64,000 bases of DNA from DATFDN01 sp963818885. GTDB taxonomy: Bacteria > Pseudomonadota > Alphaproteobacteria > Acetobacterales > Acetobacteraceae. The position numbers were made by a program, and so were the translations under genes. Every line of letters starts with the position of its first letter. Positions within the stretch are counted from its first letter, which is position 1. Positions 51,490 to 62,266 of the stretch are shown piece after piece. Below the pieces are notes generated by a model. It saw only the letters and a list, made by a program, of their open reading frames with translations, ran no database searches and was not told the DNA's origin. The DNA lies in NCBI GenBank assembly GCA_963818885.1, contig CAWFTP010000003.1:372001-436000 (forward strand). The letters are read 5' to 3'.

Positions 51490-52984
51490 ATGACTGTGGA
51501 TGTCCTCACCACCCGCCATCCCTTCCTTGGCGGCAAGACCAAGCGGATGCTGATCGACGGCAAATGGGTCGCCGCCGCCTCCGGCAAGACGTTCGAGAGC
51601 ATCAACCCCTCCACCGGCGAGGTGCTCGCCAAGGTCGCCGAGGGGGACGCCGAGGATATCAACCGCGCGGTCGAAGCGGCGCGGCGCGCCTTCGATGGCC
51701 CGTGGAGCAAGTTCAAGCCGTACGAGCGGCAGGAGCTGCTGCTCAAGCTCGCCGACCTCGTCGAGAAGCATTTCGAGGAGCTGGCGCGCTCGACACGCTC
51801 GACATGGGCGCGCCGATCAGCCGCACGCGCGGCAACAGGCTGCGCGTCGCTCGGCATGCTGCGCTACTACGCCGGCCAGGCGACCGCGATCCATGGCGAG
51901 ACCATCGAGAACTCGCTGCCCGGCGAGTATCTTCACCTACACGCTGAAGGAGCCGGTCGGCGTCGTCGGCGCGATCATCCCGTGGAACGGCCCGCTGAGC
52001 GCCACGATCTGGAAGATCGGTCCGGCGCTCGCCACCGGCTGCACCGTCGGTGCTCAAGCCGGCGGAGGAAGCGCCGCTGACCTCGCTGCGGCTGGGCGAA
52101 CTGTGCATGGAGGCCGGCGTCCCGCCGGGCGTGGTCAACATCGTGCCCGGCTACGGCGAGACCGCCGGCGCCGCGCTCGCCGTCGCATCCGGACGTCGAC
52201 AAGGTCGCCTTCACCGGCTCGCATCTCACCGGCCAGAAGATCATCCGGGCCTCCGCCGGCAACCTCAAGCGCGTGTCGCTCGAACTGGGCGGCAAGTCGC
52301 CCGACATCGTGTTCGCCGACGCCGATCTCGACGCCGCGGTGCCGGGCGCGGCGATGGCGGTGTTCGCCAATTCCGGCCAGATCTGCAGCGCCGGCACGCG
52401 GCTGTTCGTCGAGCAGCAAGATCTACGACGAGTTCGTCGGCCGCGTCGCCGAATACGGCAAGACGCTGCGCGTCGGCAACAGCGTCGATCCCGAGACGCA
52501 GATCGGCCCGCTGGTCTCCACCGCAGCAACTCGACCGAGTTACCGGCTATCTCGCGATCGGCCGGCAGGAGGGCGCGCAGGCGCTCGCCGGCGGCGAGCG
52601 GCTGACCGATGGCGACACTGGCGAAGGGCTACTTCGTCCCGCCGACCGTGTTCGCCGACGTGAAGGACGACATGCGCATCGCCCAGGAGGAGATCTTCGG
52701 TCCGGTGATCTCGGCGATCCCGTTCAACGACATCGACGAGGTGGTCGAGCGCGCCAACGCCACGAATTTCGGCCTCGGCAGCGGCGTCTGGACCCGCGAC
52801 GTCGGCAAGGCCCATCAGCTCGCCGCGCATCCGCGCCGGCTCCGTCTGGGTCAACTGCTACCAGGCGATGGACCCGGCGGTGCCGTTCGGCGGCTACAAG
52901 ATGAGCGGCTACGGCCGCGAGTGCGGCAAGCAGCACGTCGAGGAGTACCTCAACGTCAAGGCGGTCTGGATCAAGACCGAGTAG
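51490..52984 (+). pseudogene. Aldehyde dehydrogenase family protein, many frameshifts
   Basis: NAD(P)-dependent aldehyde dehydrogenase, about 497 aa if repaired. AAGGAG precedes ATG 51490. In order, across several frames: MLIDGKWVAAASGKTFESIN, GVVGAIIPWNGPLSATIWKI, LELGGKSPDIVFADADLDAA (catalytic glutamate), NSGQICSAGTRLFVEQ (catalytic cysteine), EEIFGPVISAIPFNDIDEVV and PFGGYKMSGYGRECGKQHVE. At least eight single-base shifts lie between about 51788 and 52830. Closest in look to phenylacetaldehyde/betaine aldehyde dehydrogenases; substrate unknown. Confidence 0.85.
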
Positions 52985-52989
52985 CGCGC

Positions 52990-53262
52990 ATGCGGAAGCT
53001 GGCGGCATCGCTCCTGCCGCGCTGCTCCGGCTTCCGCACGCTCTTGCGGCGGAGGCGCTGCACCTGTTCGCGGCGGGCAGTTTCGGTCCGGATGACCGAG
53101 CTTCTCGCCGCCTCGGGTATTCCGCCGGCCGATATCGCCGCGCCGGTGTTCGACCCGTCCGGCGTCCCGGAACCCGCCGCGCTTGGCCTCCTGCTGACCG
53201 GTCTCGCCGGCATCGCGGCTTCGCGTCTATCCTGCCCGCCCAACCGAAAGGAGGCGGCATGA
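52990..53262 (+). pseudogene. ModA-like N-terminus joined to a PEP-CTERM-like tail, frameshifted
   Basis: ATG 52990 opens a signal peptide (MRKLAASLLP, then after a shift ALLRLPHALAAEALHLFAAG) that matches the beginning of molybdate ABC substrate-binding proteins; a second shift leads to MTELLAASGIPPADIAAPVF. Then, instead of the 200-residue ModA body, the frame continues directly as SGVPEPAALGLLLTGLAGIA and a basic end, a PEP-CTERM-like sorting tail. Either a short exported protein, a real deletion, or a collapsed assembly. The Mop-like gene follows with a four-base overlap. Confidence 0.5.
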
Positions 53263-53465
53263 AGCTCAGCGCGCGCAACCAGATCAAGGGCAGGGTCGCG
53301 TCGGTCCAGAAGGGGGCGACGACGGGCCACGTCCGCATCGACATCGGCAACGGCGTGAGCATCACCTCTTCGATCACCAACGAGGCGATCGACGAGCTGG
53401 CGCTGAAGGCAGGAGACGAGGCGATCGCGGTGATCAAAGCCTCGGACGTGATGGTGGCGAAGTAG
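53259..53465 (+). CDS. Molybdopterin-binding (Mop/TOBE) protein
   Basis: 68 aa, intact. KLSARNQIKGRVASVQKGAT, then VSITSSITNEAIDELALKAG and AVIKASDVMVAK: the complete molbindin TOBE domain that binds molybdate oxyanion as a hexamer in the cytosol. RBS AAAGGAGGC. Overlaps the ModA-like remnant (ATGA) and precedes a molybdopterin-enzyme-like gene, forming a molybdenum-related group. Confidence 0.9.
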   Translation: MKLSARNQIKGRVASVQKGATTGHVRIDIGNGVSITSSITNEAIDELALKAGDEAIAVIKASDVMVAK

Positions 53466-53470
53466 GCGGC

Positions 53471-53937
53471 ATGACGCTACGCGCCCTCGCCGCTTGCGCT
53501 GCTCGGCGGCCTCGCGGGGGCACCTGCGCTGGCCGCGGATGGCGGCGGAATCGCGATTGTCGCACCGACCGGTCAGACGACGACGCTGACGGCGTCGGAT
53601 CTCGCCCTGACTTCCGGCGATGCATGTCGACATGTCCTTCATCGCCGAGGGCGCCACCCGTCATGGCTCCTTCGACGGACCGCTGCTGTGGACCGTGCTC
53701 GATCACCCCCACGCGGTCACCCCTGGCCAGCCGCGCATCCAGGCGCTGCAGCTCGTCCTCGTCAGCGGCGCCGACCGCTATGTTGCCACGCTCGCCACGG
53801 GCGAACTGGCCCCCGACCTGGTGCGCGGCCTGGACTGTCTGGACGGCACGCCGCTGCTCGACCTCGAGCCCGACCGCACCGCCTTTACGCCGATCGCACC
53901 GCCACAGGAGGGGGCTTTCCAGGTGGGCGGGCAGTAA
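53471..53937 (+). pseudogene. Exported molybdopterin-oxidoreductase-like (sulfite-oxidase-fold) protein, frameshifted
   Basis: About 155 aa when repaired. ATG 53471 and a one-base shift give a signal peptide ending in LAGAPALAADGG; a second shift near 53620 leads to MHVDMSFIAEGATRHGSFDG, LLWTVLDHPHAVTPGQPRIQ, and VSGADRYVATLATGEL. The order (short strand, HG/GSFDGPLLWTVLD, VVLVSGADRY) resembles small proteins with the oxidoreductase molybdopterin-binding fold. The cofactor cysteine was not identified. Family assignment is moderate. Confidence 0.6.
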
Positions 53938-54010
53938 CGCGGGCGCGACAGGGGTTGCAGCCGGCCGGCCGGGACCTCACAAACGCATAATCCCGACATC
54001 GGAATCCATC

Positions 54011-54704
54011 CTGACCCGCGTCCTCAAGCCGCTGTTGCTGATCCTCGTCCTCTTGGCGATCGGCTTCGTCGTCGGCCACGCCAGCATCGGCGAGGGGCTC
54101 AGCTGGGCGAAGCTCGCCCGCCACGAGGAACACCTGCTCGGGCTGGTCGCCGCGCACCCCATCCTGTCGCCATTCATCTATCTGCTGTTCTACACGATCT
54201 GGGTGGCGCTCTCGATCCCGGAAGCCGCGGTGATCACGCTCGTCGGCGGCTTGCTATTCGGCACGCTGCTCGGCGGCGCGATGGCCGTCCTGGGCTCGAC
54301 CGCCGGCGCGGTCATGCTGTTCCTCATCGCCCGATCGGCACTCGGCGAAACGATGCGCCGCCGCGCCGGCGCCTTCCTCGAGCGCATTCGTCCCCGGCTG
54401 CATCGCGACGGATTCAACGATATGCTGGCGCTGCGCCTTTTCCCGACGCCGTTCTGGCTGGTCAACCTCGCCGCCGGGGTCAGCGGGATGCGCCTGCTGC
54501 CGTTCGCCGCTGCCACATTGATCGGCGTGATCCCAGCGACCTTCGTGATGGCCTGGATCGGCGCCGGGGCCGCGGGCGTCCTCGCGGACGGCCGCGCGCC
54601 CGACATGCGGGTACTGATTGTCCCCTCACGTGCTGGGCCCGCTTGTAGCCTTGGCCGTTCTCTCCCTCCTGCCGGTCGCCTGGCGCTCCCTTCGGAGGCG
54701 ATAA
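54011..54704 (+). CDS. TVP38/TMEM64 (DedA-like, VTT domain) membrane protein, frameshifted at 3' end
   Basis: About 230 aa. TM1 LKPLLLILVLLAIGFVVGHA, then the VTT domain: SIPEAAVITLVGGLLFGTLL, GSTAGAVMLFLIARSALGET, LRLFPTPFWLVNLAAGVSGM and IGVIPATFVMAWIGAGA. A shift near 54626 restores PHVLGPLVALAVLSLLPVAW and TAA at 54702-54704. No good start codon precedes TM1; CTG 54011 is the nearest, so the true start may be lost to an error. Lipid scramblase-like or unknown transport role. Converges with the Hint-protein gene, four bases apart. Confidence 0.8.
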
Positions 54705-54708
54705 CGGT

Positions 54709-57700
54709 TTAGCCCATCGTGCCGACGACATGGACCTCCAGCATGTTCGCCCCGAATGGCAGGGCGATATGGGCATCGCCGGCGGTCCAGCGCCAAATTC
54801 TCCGCCCGTCGCTCTCCGCGCCCCACCAGCCCTCGGCCAGGTCGGGGTCATCAGCGGCGATTTCCGTCACCTCGGCGCCGTTCCTCACCAGCATTCGCCC
54901 GACTGCGACGCCCAGACGGCGGCGATCGTCCAGCCATGGCTGCGTATCGCACGCCCGCGCCGTGCGAGAGGCACGCACGTCGCCCCCGCGCCCTGCCGCA
55001 CGCGCTGGGAGATCGAGAAGTCCGGGCGCGCATAACCCGGTGCCGGCGTTCTCGAACATCGCGCGGTTGCCGGTGTCGAGGTAGCTCTCCGCTTCCAGCG
55101 CCTCGGCGAGCAGGATCGCGTGCTCGGCCAATTCGACGTGGAAATAGGTCACCGTGTCGAATCCGGTTTCCTGCACGATGGAGGCGCCGTTCACCAGCAG
55201 GCGCGCCGGGATCAGCATGCTGTCGAGATGGATCGCGTGGTCGGGCGAGACCAGCAGGTCCGCGCCGGCACGCCCGGCGCCATTGCGTCGCGCCGGATGC
55301 GGATCGGCTGCACCGACTCGGGGTCGGGGTGCGCGGCGATGTTGATGTGCCGGCGACCGATCCAGGTGATCCGGCGCTCACCAGCTTGGGTGGCGACCAG
55401 ATCGCCCTCCGCTAGCGCCTCTACCGCGACCTCACCCGCTGGCGTGCGCAGCCGCGTCCCCTCGGCGAAGCACAGCACGGCGGCAAATATGTCGGCCGCC
55501 CCTGAACCCAGTGTCGGCGACGATGCTGCTGGCGTTGATCGTGTAGCCGGCGCCGACCCCAAGATTGGTGAATTTATACGCCACCCCGTTGGCGGTGAAG
55601 TTAAGGGTGCGTGCCGCTGTAGCTGCCGAAGGCGATACCGTTGCTGTAGAGATTGGGCAGGTTGATGAACGAGGTGCTGCCGCCCGCGAGATTGTTGATG
55701 TGCTGGGTGAAGGTCTTTGTGAAAGATGTACTCGAGCCTCAAGGTCTCCGTCGGGCCGGACGCGCCGAACGTGATCGCCCCGGTCCCTGCCGACGTCTGC
55801 AGGTACAAAATCCAGCGTGCCCGACTGTATCGTCGTGCCGCCGGTGTAGTGGTTGTCGGCGCTCAGCTGGAACAGGCCGGCGCCGTTCACGACCAGACTG
55901 GCCTGCCGCCGCCGCCGGCGACCGAAGCCGTTCTGATCGGCGATGACGCCGTTGATCGCCAGCGCCTGGCCTGCCCCGGGCGCCAGCGTGAAGGTCTGGT
56001 TGCCTTGCAGGAACAGGCCGTTGCCGTAGGCACTGCCCGCGGTGCCCGGGTTGCGCCGAACGGCCCGTTCCCGCTGCGCCGCCCGAGACGCCGCCGGCGT
56101 CGAGACTGCCCGCCCCGATGGTGAGCGAGCCGCCTTGCTGCACCAGGATGTCGCCGCCGAGCCCGGCGCCGCCGCCGCCGCCGCCGTAATTGCCGCCGCC
56201 GCCCACGCCGCCGCCGAAGCCGGCCACGCCCGGACTGCCGCCGCGCACCCGCGCCGCCGCCGCCGAACCCGCCGTGTGGAAGCCATTGGAGTAGCCGCCG
56301 GCGCCGCCGCCGAAGCCGCCGGAGCCGCCGCCAAAGGTGCCGAAGCCGACCCCGTTCGGGCCGCTGCCGCCACCGCCGCCGCCGCCGCCCCAGCCGCCGT
56401 TGCCGCGACCGGCTACATTGCCGGTCGCTTGTTGCCGGTCTGCCCGCCGATGCCGCCGCCGCCGGCGCGCCGCGCCCGGCATCACCGCCGCCGCCGCCGT
56501 TGATGCCGCCCTGCTGCCACCCTGGGCCGCCGTTGCCGCCAGATGCTGCGCCGACCGCTGACGCCGGCGCCTCCGCTTCCACGGGGATCGACATCCACGG
56601 CCGCCGTCGCGCCGGTGCCAAACCCGCCGCCGCCGCCATCGCTCACGTTGTTGGGGCCGGACCCGCCCGCGCCACCCAGGCCGCCGCCGCCGCCGCCCGC
56701 GTAGCCATTGTTGACGTAGTTGCCGCCCCGTCCCCGCCGAGCGCTCGGTCGCTAGAGAACGTGACCCCGTTGAGAATCACATTGCCGCCCGAGGCGACCG
56801 CATCCGCCGCCCAGACCGGCGCCCTCCGCCGCCCGGATTGGGCGCGTCGCCGCCGGCGCCGCCTTGGGCCGTCATGTTGTTCAGCGCGAGACGTTGATGG
56901 TGACGACGCCCTGAATACACCGTCAGCCCACGCCAGATATTGTTGCCGTTGGATCGTGAAACCGCCGCCGTTGATCGTCAGCGAACCGCCGGCGCCCAAG
57001 ATTGATCATGTTCAGATCGGTGTTCAGCGTGAACGACGTTCCGATCGTGATCACGTTCCGCCGTCGTGGTCCCGGCGAGCGTCGCGAGGATGGTGTTGAG
57101 CTGCGCTTCCGTCGTCACGACCGACAGGGGCATCAGGGTGACCGCTGTGCCGGTACCGGATTCTTCGCCACTTTGAGCGTCGCGTTGGGCGACGTCACGT
57201 TTAGCTTGACGGTCGTCCCCACCGCTGGTCACCGACAGGACGTTGCCGGTGATCGGACGCGGTCGCGGGGGCCGCGAACGACAGCCGGGCGAGGTCGATG
57301 GTGTTGGCGGTGCCGAACCCGGTGATGATATTTGCCGGCCCCGCCAGCGAGTTGATCCGTAGCGTGGAGGCTCCCGCGAACGCGATGTTGCCGGTTCCGG
57401 CTGCGGTGGGAACGGCGAGTTCCAGCGTGCCGTTCTTGATCGTGGTGCCGCCCGTGTATGTTATCGGCCACTGCAAAATCGAGCGTGCCGGCGCCGTTGA
57501 TGACCACGCTGCCCGCACCGCTGCTGCTGGCGATGAGCCTTTCTGGCCGGCGATGACGCCGGAGATGGTGGCGATGAGGCCCGAGGATGGGGGGAAGGTG
57601 ATCGACTGGTTGCCCTGGATGAAGATGCCGCTGCCGAACGCGCTGCCCCCGGTCGCCGGGTTGGAGTCCTCACTGGCCCGCCGGTGCTCGCCGGGGCCGC

Positions 57701-58684
57701 CGCCGGCGACCGTGCCAGCGCCGAGCGAGGCGGAGCCGATGGTGAGCTGACCGCCCTGCTGCACGAAGACGTCGCCACCCGCCCCCAGCCCGCCACCGCC
57801 GCCGGCCGGAATACTCTTGTCATTGATGCGCTGCGCCCACCCTTCCGGCGCCGAAACCGCCCGAAGCGCTGGTGCCGCCACCGCCCCCGCCGAAGCCGCC
57901 GCTCGATCGGCCGCCCCCGCCGCCACCAAAGCCAGCCATTGTACTGCACGCCGCCGCCGCCGAAAATTCTCTCGGAAGGCCTAACGCCGCCCGCGCCCGT
58001 TGATATAGTTCTTGCCCGGAACCCGTGCCGCCGCCGCCGCCGATCCTGGCCTTGGGACCGGTTGGGATGATGCCCGGCTCCTCCTGGGCTTTTGGGTGCC
58101 GCCGGTCGCGGAGGAGGCCAATGCCACCCTCCGCTGCCGTCCAGGGAATCCTGGACGCCGTCGACCTTCACCTGACTCGCGTTCCCGCCATTGCCGCCGA
58201 GGCCGCCGCCGCCGCCGGAGGCAGTGGTCGAGCCCCCGGCGTTGTTGCCGCCGCTGCCGCCGATCGCGCTGTCGCCGGTGAAGGTGACGTTGTTCAGCGT
58301 AGCGTTACCGGCCGAGCTTCGACGAACAGGCCGCCGCCGAGCCCGGCACCCCCGCCGCCCGCGCCGCCGCCGTTGCCCGGAGCCGCGCCGCCGCTGCCGC
58401 CTCGTTGCGACGGCGTTGGCGATCGTCAGATTGTTGATCGTTCAGCCCGCCCGCATAGTCGAAGAACCCGCGGTAGGTGCCGGCGCCATCGATGGTCTGC
58501 CCGTTGCCGAGCAGGGTCAGCGACCCGCCCGGTCTCCAGATTGACCGCGAGCAGATCGGTGTTTGAGGGTGAACGCGGCTGCCGAAGCTGATGGTGTAAT
58601 TGCCGGTCCCGCCTGGGCGATCGCCGCCAGATCCTGGTTAAGCTGATCTTCAGTGGTGACGGTGGAGAATGGCAGGTTAGGCAT
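54709..58684 (-). pseudogene. Large glycine-rich surface protein with two repeat modules and C-terminal Hint domain (heavily frameshifted)
   Basis: About 1,320 aa if repaired. From ATG 58684: module 1 (LPFSTVTTEDQLNQDLAAIA, then GGSLTLLGNGQTIDGAGTYR and GGG-rich repeats), module 2 from about 57135 (LSVVTTEAQLNTILATLAGT, GGSLTINGGGFTI, again glycine-rich). Each has NVTF-type strands (LNNVTFTGDSAIGG, LNGVTFSSDRALGG) as in beta-helix passenger domains. The Hint domain starts at the cysteine near 55471 (LCFAEGTRLRTPAGEVAVEA) and contains SPDHAI and AEALEAESYLDTGNR. Hint-tailed repeat proteins of this style are, to my knowledge, common in Acetobacteraceae. Probably exported and possibly autoprocessed. 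At least ten frameshifts; a two-gene reading split near 57135 (TGATG) is possible. Confidence 0.72.
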
Positions 58685-58840
58685 GCGGCCGACTCCTGTT
58701 CATCGCGACAGAAGCCGGAAAGCTTCAAGGCCGACAGGCTCCCCGTCTGGAAAGCGTGGTGAAAGCGGGTATTCCACAGAGCGGTTGATTGTCTTCGCTT
58801 TTGGCAAACTTCTGATCACAGAGAGATCGGCCCTAAAGTC

Positions 58841-59789
58841 ATGGTTGACGTGCTGGCCGTTTCCGAACTCGCGCTCAAGCTGCGCCTGACCTCAGCCGCA
58901 CTCGGGTGCCACGGCCGGAAGGAACTGTGCGCACGCTTCCGCGCCGCCAATCCGCATACACATTTCGATCTGGAGCGGTCGCACAAATGGATGCAGGGCC
59001 GCGCTACCCCCCCGCTATCCGCAAGTCTACGATGATTGGGCTCAGGTTCTCGGCACCAGGCACGCGGGCGGTTGGTTTGCCTCCTGCTCGATCGACGCGT
59101 TTCTTGCCGACATCGTGGCACTGCACTGAGCGGATGCCGCCGGGTTGCTCCGTCGCGCCCGGGCAGGATGCCGGCGGTGCCTGTAGCCGCACCGCGCAAG
59201 GGCACCACCGAGCCGTACCTGTGCGGCACCTACGCCTGCTATTCGCTCGCCTGGTCGCCTTATTACCAGGACCATCTGATCGGCGGGGAGCTGACGATCG
59301 GGCCGGAGGCGAGGCAATCAGTCCTGACCGCTTCCTATACGGAAAATTTGCTTTCGCAAGCCGTAACGTTCGAGGGCGACCTCCGCCTGGCCGGGCGCAC
59401 GGTTCACATCGGCCTGCGCGAGTGCTCCGCCGGCTCGCCGCTCTTCATGACCATGTTCCTTCCCGGGCTGCCCGCCAGCGTGCTCTGTGGCGTGATGTCG
59501 GGAGCAACCTTCATGGGTCCCGAGGCACTGCCGTCCGCGACGCGCCTCGTTGCGTACGCGTCCCCGGGCCAGTCCGGCCACCAATCGCTACTTTCGGCCG
59601 CTGCCCGGAGCCGTTGCTGACGATCTCTCCGCGCGCGGGCTGGCGCTCCACGATCCCGCCGATGTGGATGCGCTTATCAGGGACATACTTCTCGCGCGCG
59701 GTCAGGGTGGGCTCGACCAGGTAACCGGCGCGAGCCAGACACGGCTAGCCGCCGCGCTCGACCGAACCTATCTGGACGGGTCGGCTTGA
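58841..59789 (+). pseudogene. Conserved hypothetical protein (about 315 aa), frameshifted
   Basis: Family not named. From ATG 58841: LRLTSAALGCHGRKELCARF, HFDLERSHKWMQGRA, then after shifts YPQVYDDWAQVLGTRHAGGW, TEPYLCGTYACYSLAWSPYY, LTASYTENLLSQAVTFEGDL, HIGLRECSAGSPLFMTMFLP and a C-terminal helical part (NRYFRPLPGAVADDLSARGL). The N-terminal part looks like a small helical, possibly DNA-binding, domain; the middle is a beta-rich domain. At least three shifts (near 59012, 59130 and 59575). Function unknown. Confidence 0.6.
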
Positions 59790-59837
59790 AGCAGCAACGG
59801 AGGTCGGCTACGGGCTAACCGGCTTCGGAGAACGGCA

Positions 59838-60009
59838 ATGGACATCCGGGACTCGATCCCCTTCGTGATCACCCATCCTGGTCGTGATCGGCGCGCTGTT
59901 CATGATCAAAGGCGGGCGGGGCTGACACTGCCTGGGAATTGCGTTGTTCATCGTCGCGGTCATTGGCGGATTCTGGTCGATCAAGCGCTACTTCGACCGT
60001 CAGGGACCC
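59838..60009 (+). pseudogene. Small membrane protein (frameshifted)
   Basis: Begins MDIRDSIPFVIT; one-base corrections give hydrophobic runs ILVVIGALFMIKGGR and GIALFIVAVIGGFWSIKRYF, i.e. a two-helix membrane protein of about 57 aa. No stop separates it from the next frame as written, so its end is uncertain. No family recognised. Confidence 0.4.
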
Positions 60010-60804
60010 GTGCTGTCGCTGACGATTGCCCCCCACAGCCTGGAACCCCACCCAATATTTGCGTTTCGCCGATGAGTGGCTGCGCCCGGCGATGGACCTG
60101 CTCGCCCTCAGGTCGGCCTCGATTCGCCGCCGCCGGGTGGTCGATCTCGGCTGCGGTCCTGGCAACGTCACCACGCTCCTCGCCGCGGCGCTTCCCGCAG
60201 GCCGAGGTCACCGGCATCGACGCCTCCGCCCCCATGCTCCCGAAGGCGCGCGCCGCCGCGCCATCTCGCGCTTTTCGTGGAGGCCGACATCGCCGTCTGG
60301 ACGCCCGACACGCCGCCCGATCTGATCTACTCGAACGCGGCGCTGCACTGGGTCGGTGGGCACGAAACCTCTGTTCCCCCGCCTAATGTCACTGCTCGCG
60401 CCCGGCGGCGTGCTCGCCGTGCAGATGCCGGCGATGCACGACGCGCCGCTGCGCGCGTTGCAACCCGAGATCGCCGCCTCCGGCCCGTGGGCCGAGGCTG
60501 CTGCGCGGCATCGGCTCCGCGCGCTCCATCTCCCCACCCGAGGGCGTACTGGGATTTGTTGCGGCCCCACGCCGCCGCTACTCGACATGTGGCAGACGAT
60601 CTACATGCACGCGTTGCAGGGCGAGGACGCGGTCGCCGAATGGGCCGCCGGCAGCAGCTTGCGCCCCTTCCTGGACGCGCTGCCAGACGACAATGCGCAC
60701 TCGCGTTTCGCGCCGCCTACACGGCCGCGCTGCGCCCACACTATCCACGCTCGCCCCGACGGCACGTCGCCTCGGCCCTCCGCCGCCATAGAGTCCGTCG
60801 CTGA
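60010..60804 (+). pseudogene. tam: Trans-aconitate 2-methyltransferase, several frameshifts
   Basis: SAM-dependent methyltransferase of about 260 aa that methylates trans-aconitate. From GTG 60010: LSLTIAP, TAWNPTQYLRFADEWLRPAM, the SAM motif RRRVVDLGCGPGNVTTLLAA, then across shifts PQAEVTGIDASAPML, FVEADIAVWTPDTPPDLIYS, NAALHWVGGHE, LMSLLAPGGVLAVQMPAMHD, LDMWQTIYMHALQGEDAVAE and a C-terminal FRAAYTAALRPHYPR. The tam signature is unmistakable. At least four shifts. Confidence 0.82.
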
Positions 60805-60830
60805 TCGCGGCTCGGCGGCAGGCTGACGCC

Positions 60831-62261
60831 ATGGCATCCCCGATCGAGCACGTCGTCGTGCTGATGATGGAGAACGCGTGTTTCGACCGGATGCTCGGCG
60901 GCCTGGTCGGAGGTGCATCAAGGAACTCGACGGTGATCGACCCCCGCGCATCTCCACCACCAACCCGGACGGGATCAGGCGGTCCGCGAATCGCGCAGGC
61001 GCCGACCACGACCCGCAACATCGAGCGCGATCCGAAAGCACTTCTTGCCCAACTCGCTCGCCCAGCACGCCGGTCGGCACGCTGCAGGGCTTCACCCCGA
61101 CTTCGTCCCCATACGCATCCCACCAGCACTCCGCGCCGAGCGCCAGGAAGTGATGGGCTACTATCCGCGCGGCTTCCTGCTCGCGCCGCACTGCCTCGCC
61201 GAGAATTTCGTCGTCTGCGACCGCTGGTTCGCCTCCCTGCCCGGCCCGACCTGGAATAACCGGCTGTTTGCCCATAGCGGCACCTCGCTCGGGCTATGTC
61301 GAGGAGCCGCGGGGGCCTCTTCACCTCCCGGCCTGCATCTCTACAACGAGCGCACGCTCTACGACGAGCTGACGGGACGCCCGCGTGCCCATGGCGCATC
61401 TACTATGGGCGACGTGCCGCAATCGCTGGTGATGACGCACCAGTTCCGTCCACCTCCTTCAATTACCGGCACTATCGGCACTAACAAGGCCGACGTCGCC
61501 GCAGGCGACCTGCCGGCCTATTGCTTCATCGAGCCGAGCTATTTCGGCCCCGTACGAGAATGATCAGCATCCGCCCGACGACGTGAATGCGCGGCGACTC
61601 GCCGATCGCCGACGTGTACAACGCGCTGCGCGCCAATACCTGCCTTGTTCGCGCGCACTTTGCTGATCGTGCCTCTATGACGAGCATGGCGGCTTCTTCG
61701 ACCATGTCGCCCCGCCGCACACTCTACCGCCCGACGATCACACGGAGAAATTCAGCTTTCAACATACTAGGGTTTCGCGTGCCCGCCATCCTGGCCTCGC
61801 CGCTGCTCGATCCAGGCGTGGTTTTCTCACACGTGTTCGATCACACAAGCCTGCCGCGCATGGCGGCGAACCTCTGGCCCGGCGTGCGGCCGCTCGGCCG
61901 GCGCGCGGCGCAGGCGAACGATCCGCTTGCCTCTCCTCACCTGGCGCGCGACGCCGCGCACCGATCTGCCGGAGGCGCCGGTTGCTCCCCGACATCCAGC
62001 CTGCGCCCCGCGTCAAGGCGACGCTCGAGGGCTTCAAGGAATTGCTCTTCGGCCTGCTCCAGCCACCTGGAGAGTGAGATCACGCACGCCGTCACGCGCG
62101 GCGGCCTGATGGCGCGCGCGCACGAGGCGCTGGGCGACGGACTGGGCCCAGGCCAATCTCGCGATCGACCGCGCCGAGGCCTTCCTCAAAGAGGGCGCCG
62201 CGGGGCGGCTGGCCTGCTCGCCCGGCTCGGGGCGGCGCTGCGAGGCTGGAGCCGGCGATAG
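60831..62261 (+). pseudogene. Phosphoesterase/phospholipase C family protein, many frameshifts
   Basis: Alkaline-phosphatase-superfamily phosphoesterase (PF04185), about 475 aa if repaired. ATG 60831: IEHVVVLMMENACFDRMLGG (usual motif MENRSFDHMLG); then VMGYYPRGFLLAPHCLAENF, CDRWFASLPGPTWNNRLFAH with SGTSLG, LPAYCFIEPSYFGP, and YDEHGGFFDHVAPP in a shifted frame near 61680. No export signal is evident. Acts on phospholipids or other phosphodiesters. About eight or more shifts. Six bases before the GT61 gene. Confidence 0.8.
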
Positions 62262-62266
62262 GCCTC

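Noticed and set aside
53155..53230. Treating the VPEPAALGLLL tail as proof of a PEP-CTERM/exosortase system
   Set aside because: It sits in a frameshift-rich stretch and no exosortase is in the window; kept only as a question.
57120..57150. Splitting the Hint protein into two genes at a TGATG overlap
   Set aside because: Possible, but one more one-base shift joins the frames with sequence typical of a module end (SGTGTAVTLMPL), and the second part has no export signal. Kept as one gene with the alternative noted.
55900..58400. Dense GCC/CCG trinucleotide repeats, at first sight a repeat array or CRISPR
   Set aside because: They are glycine codons of the minus-strand surface protein; there are no regular spacers or constant repeat units.
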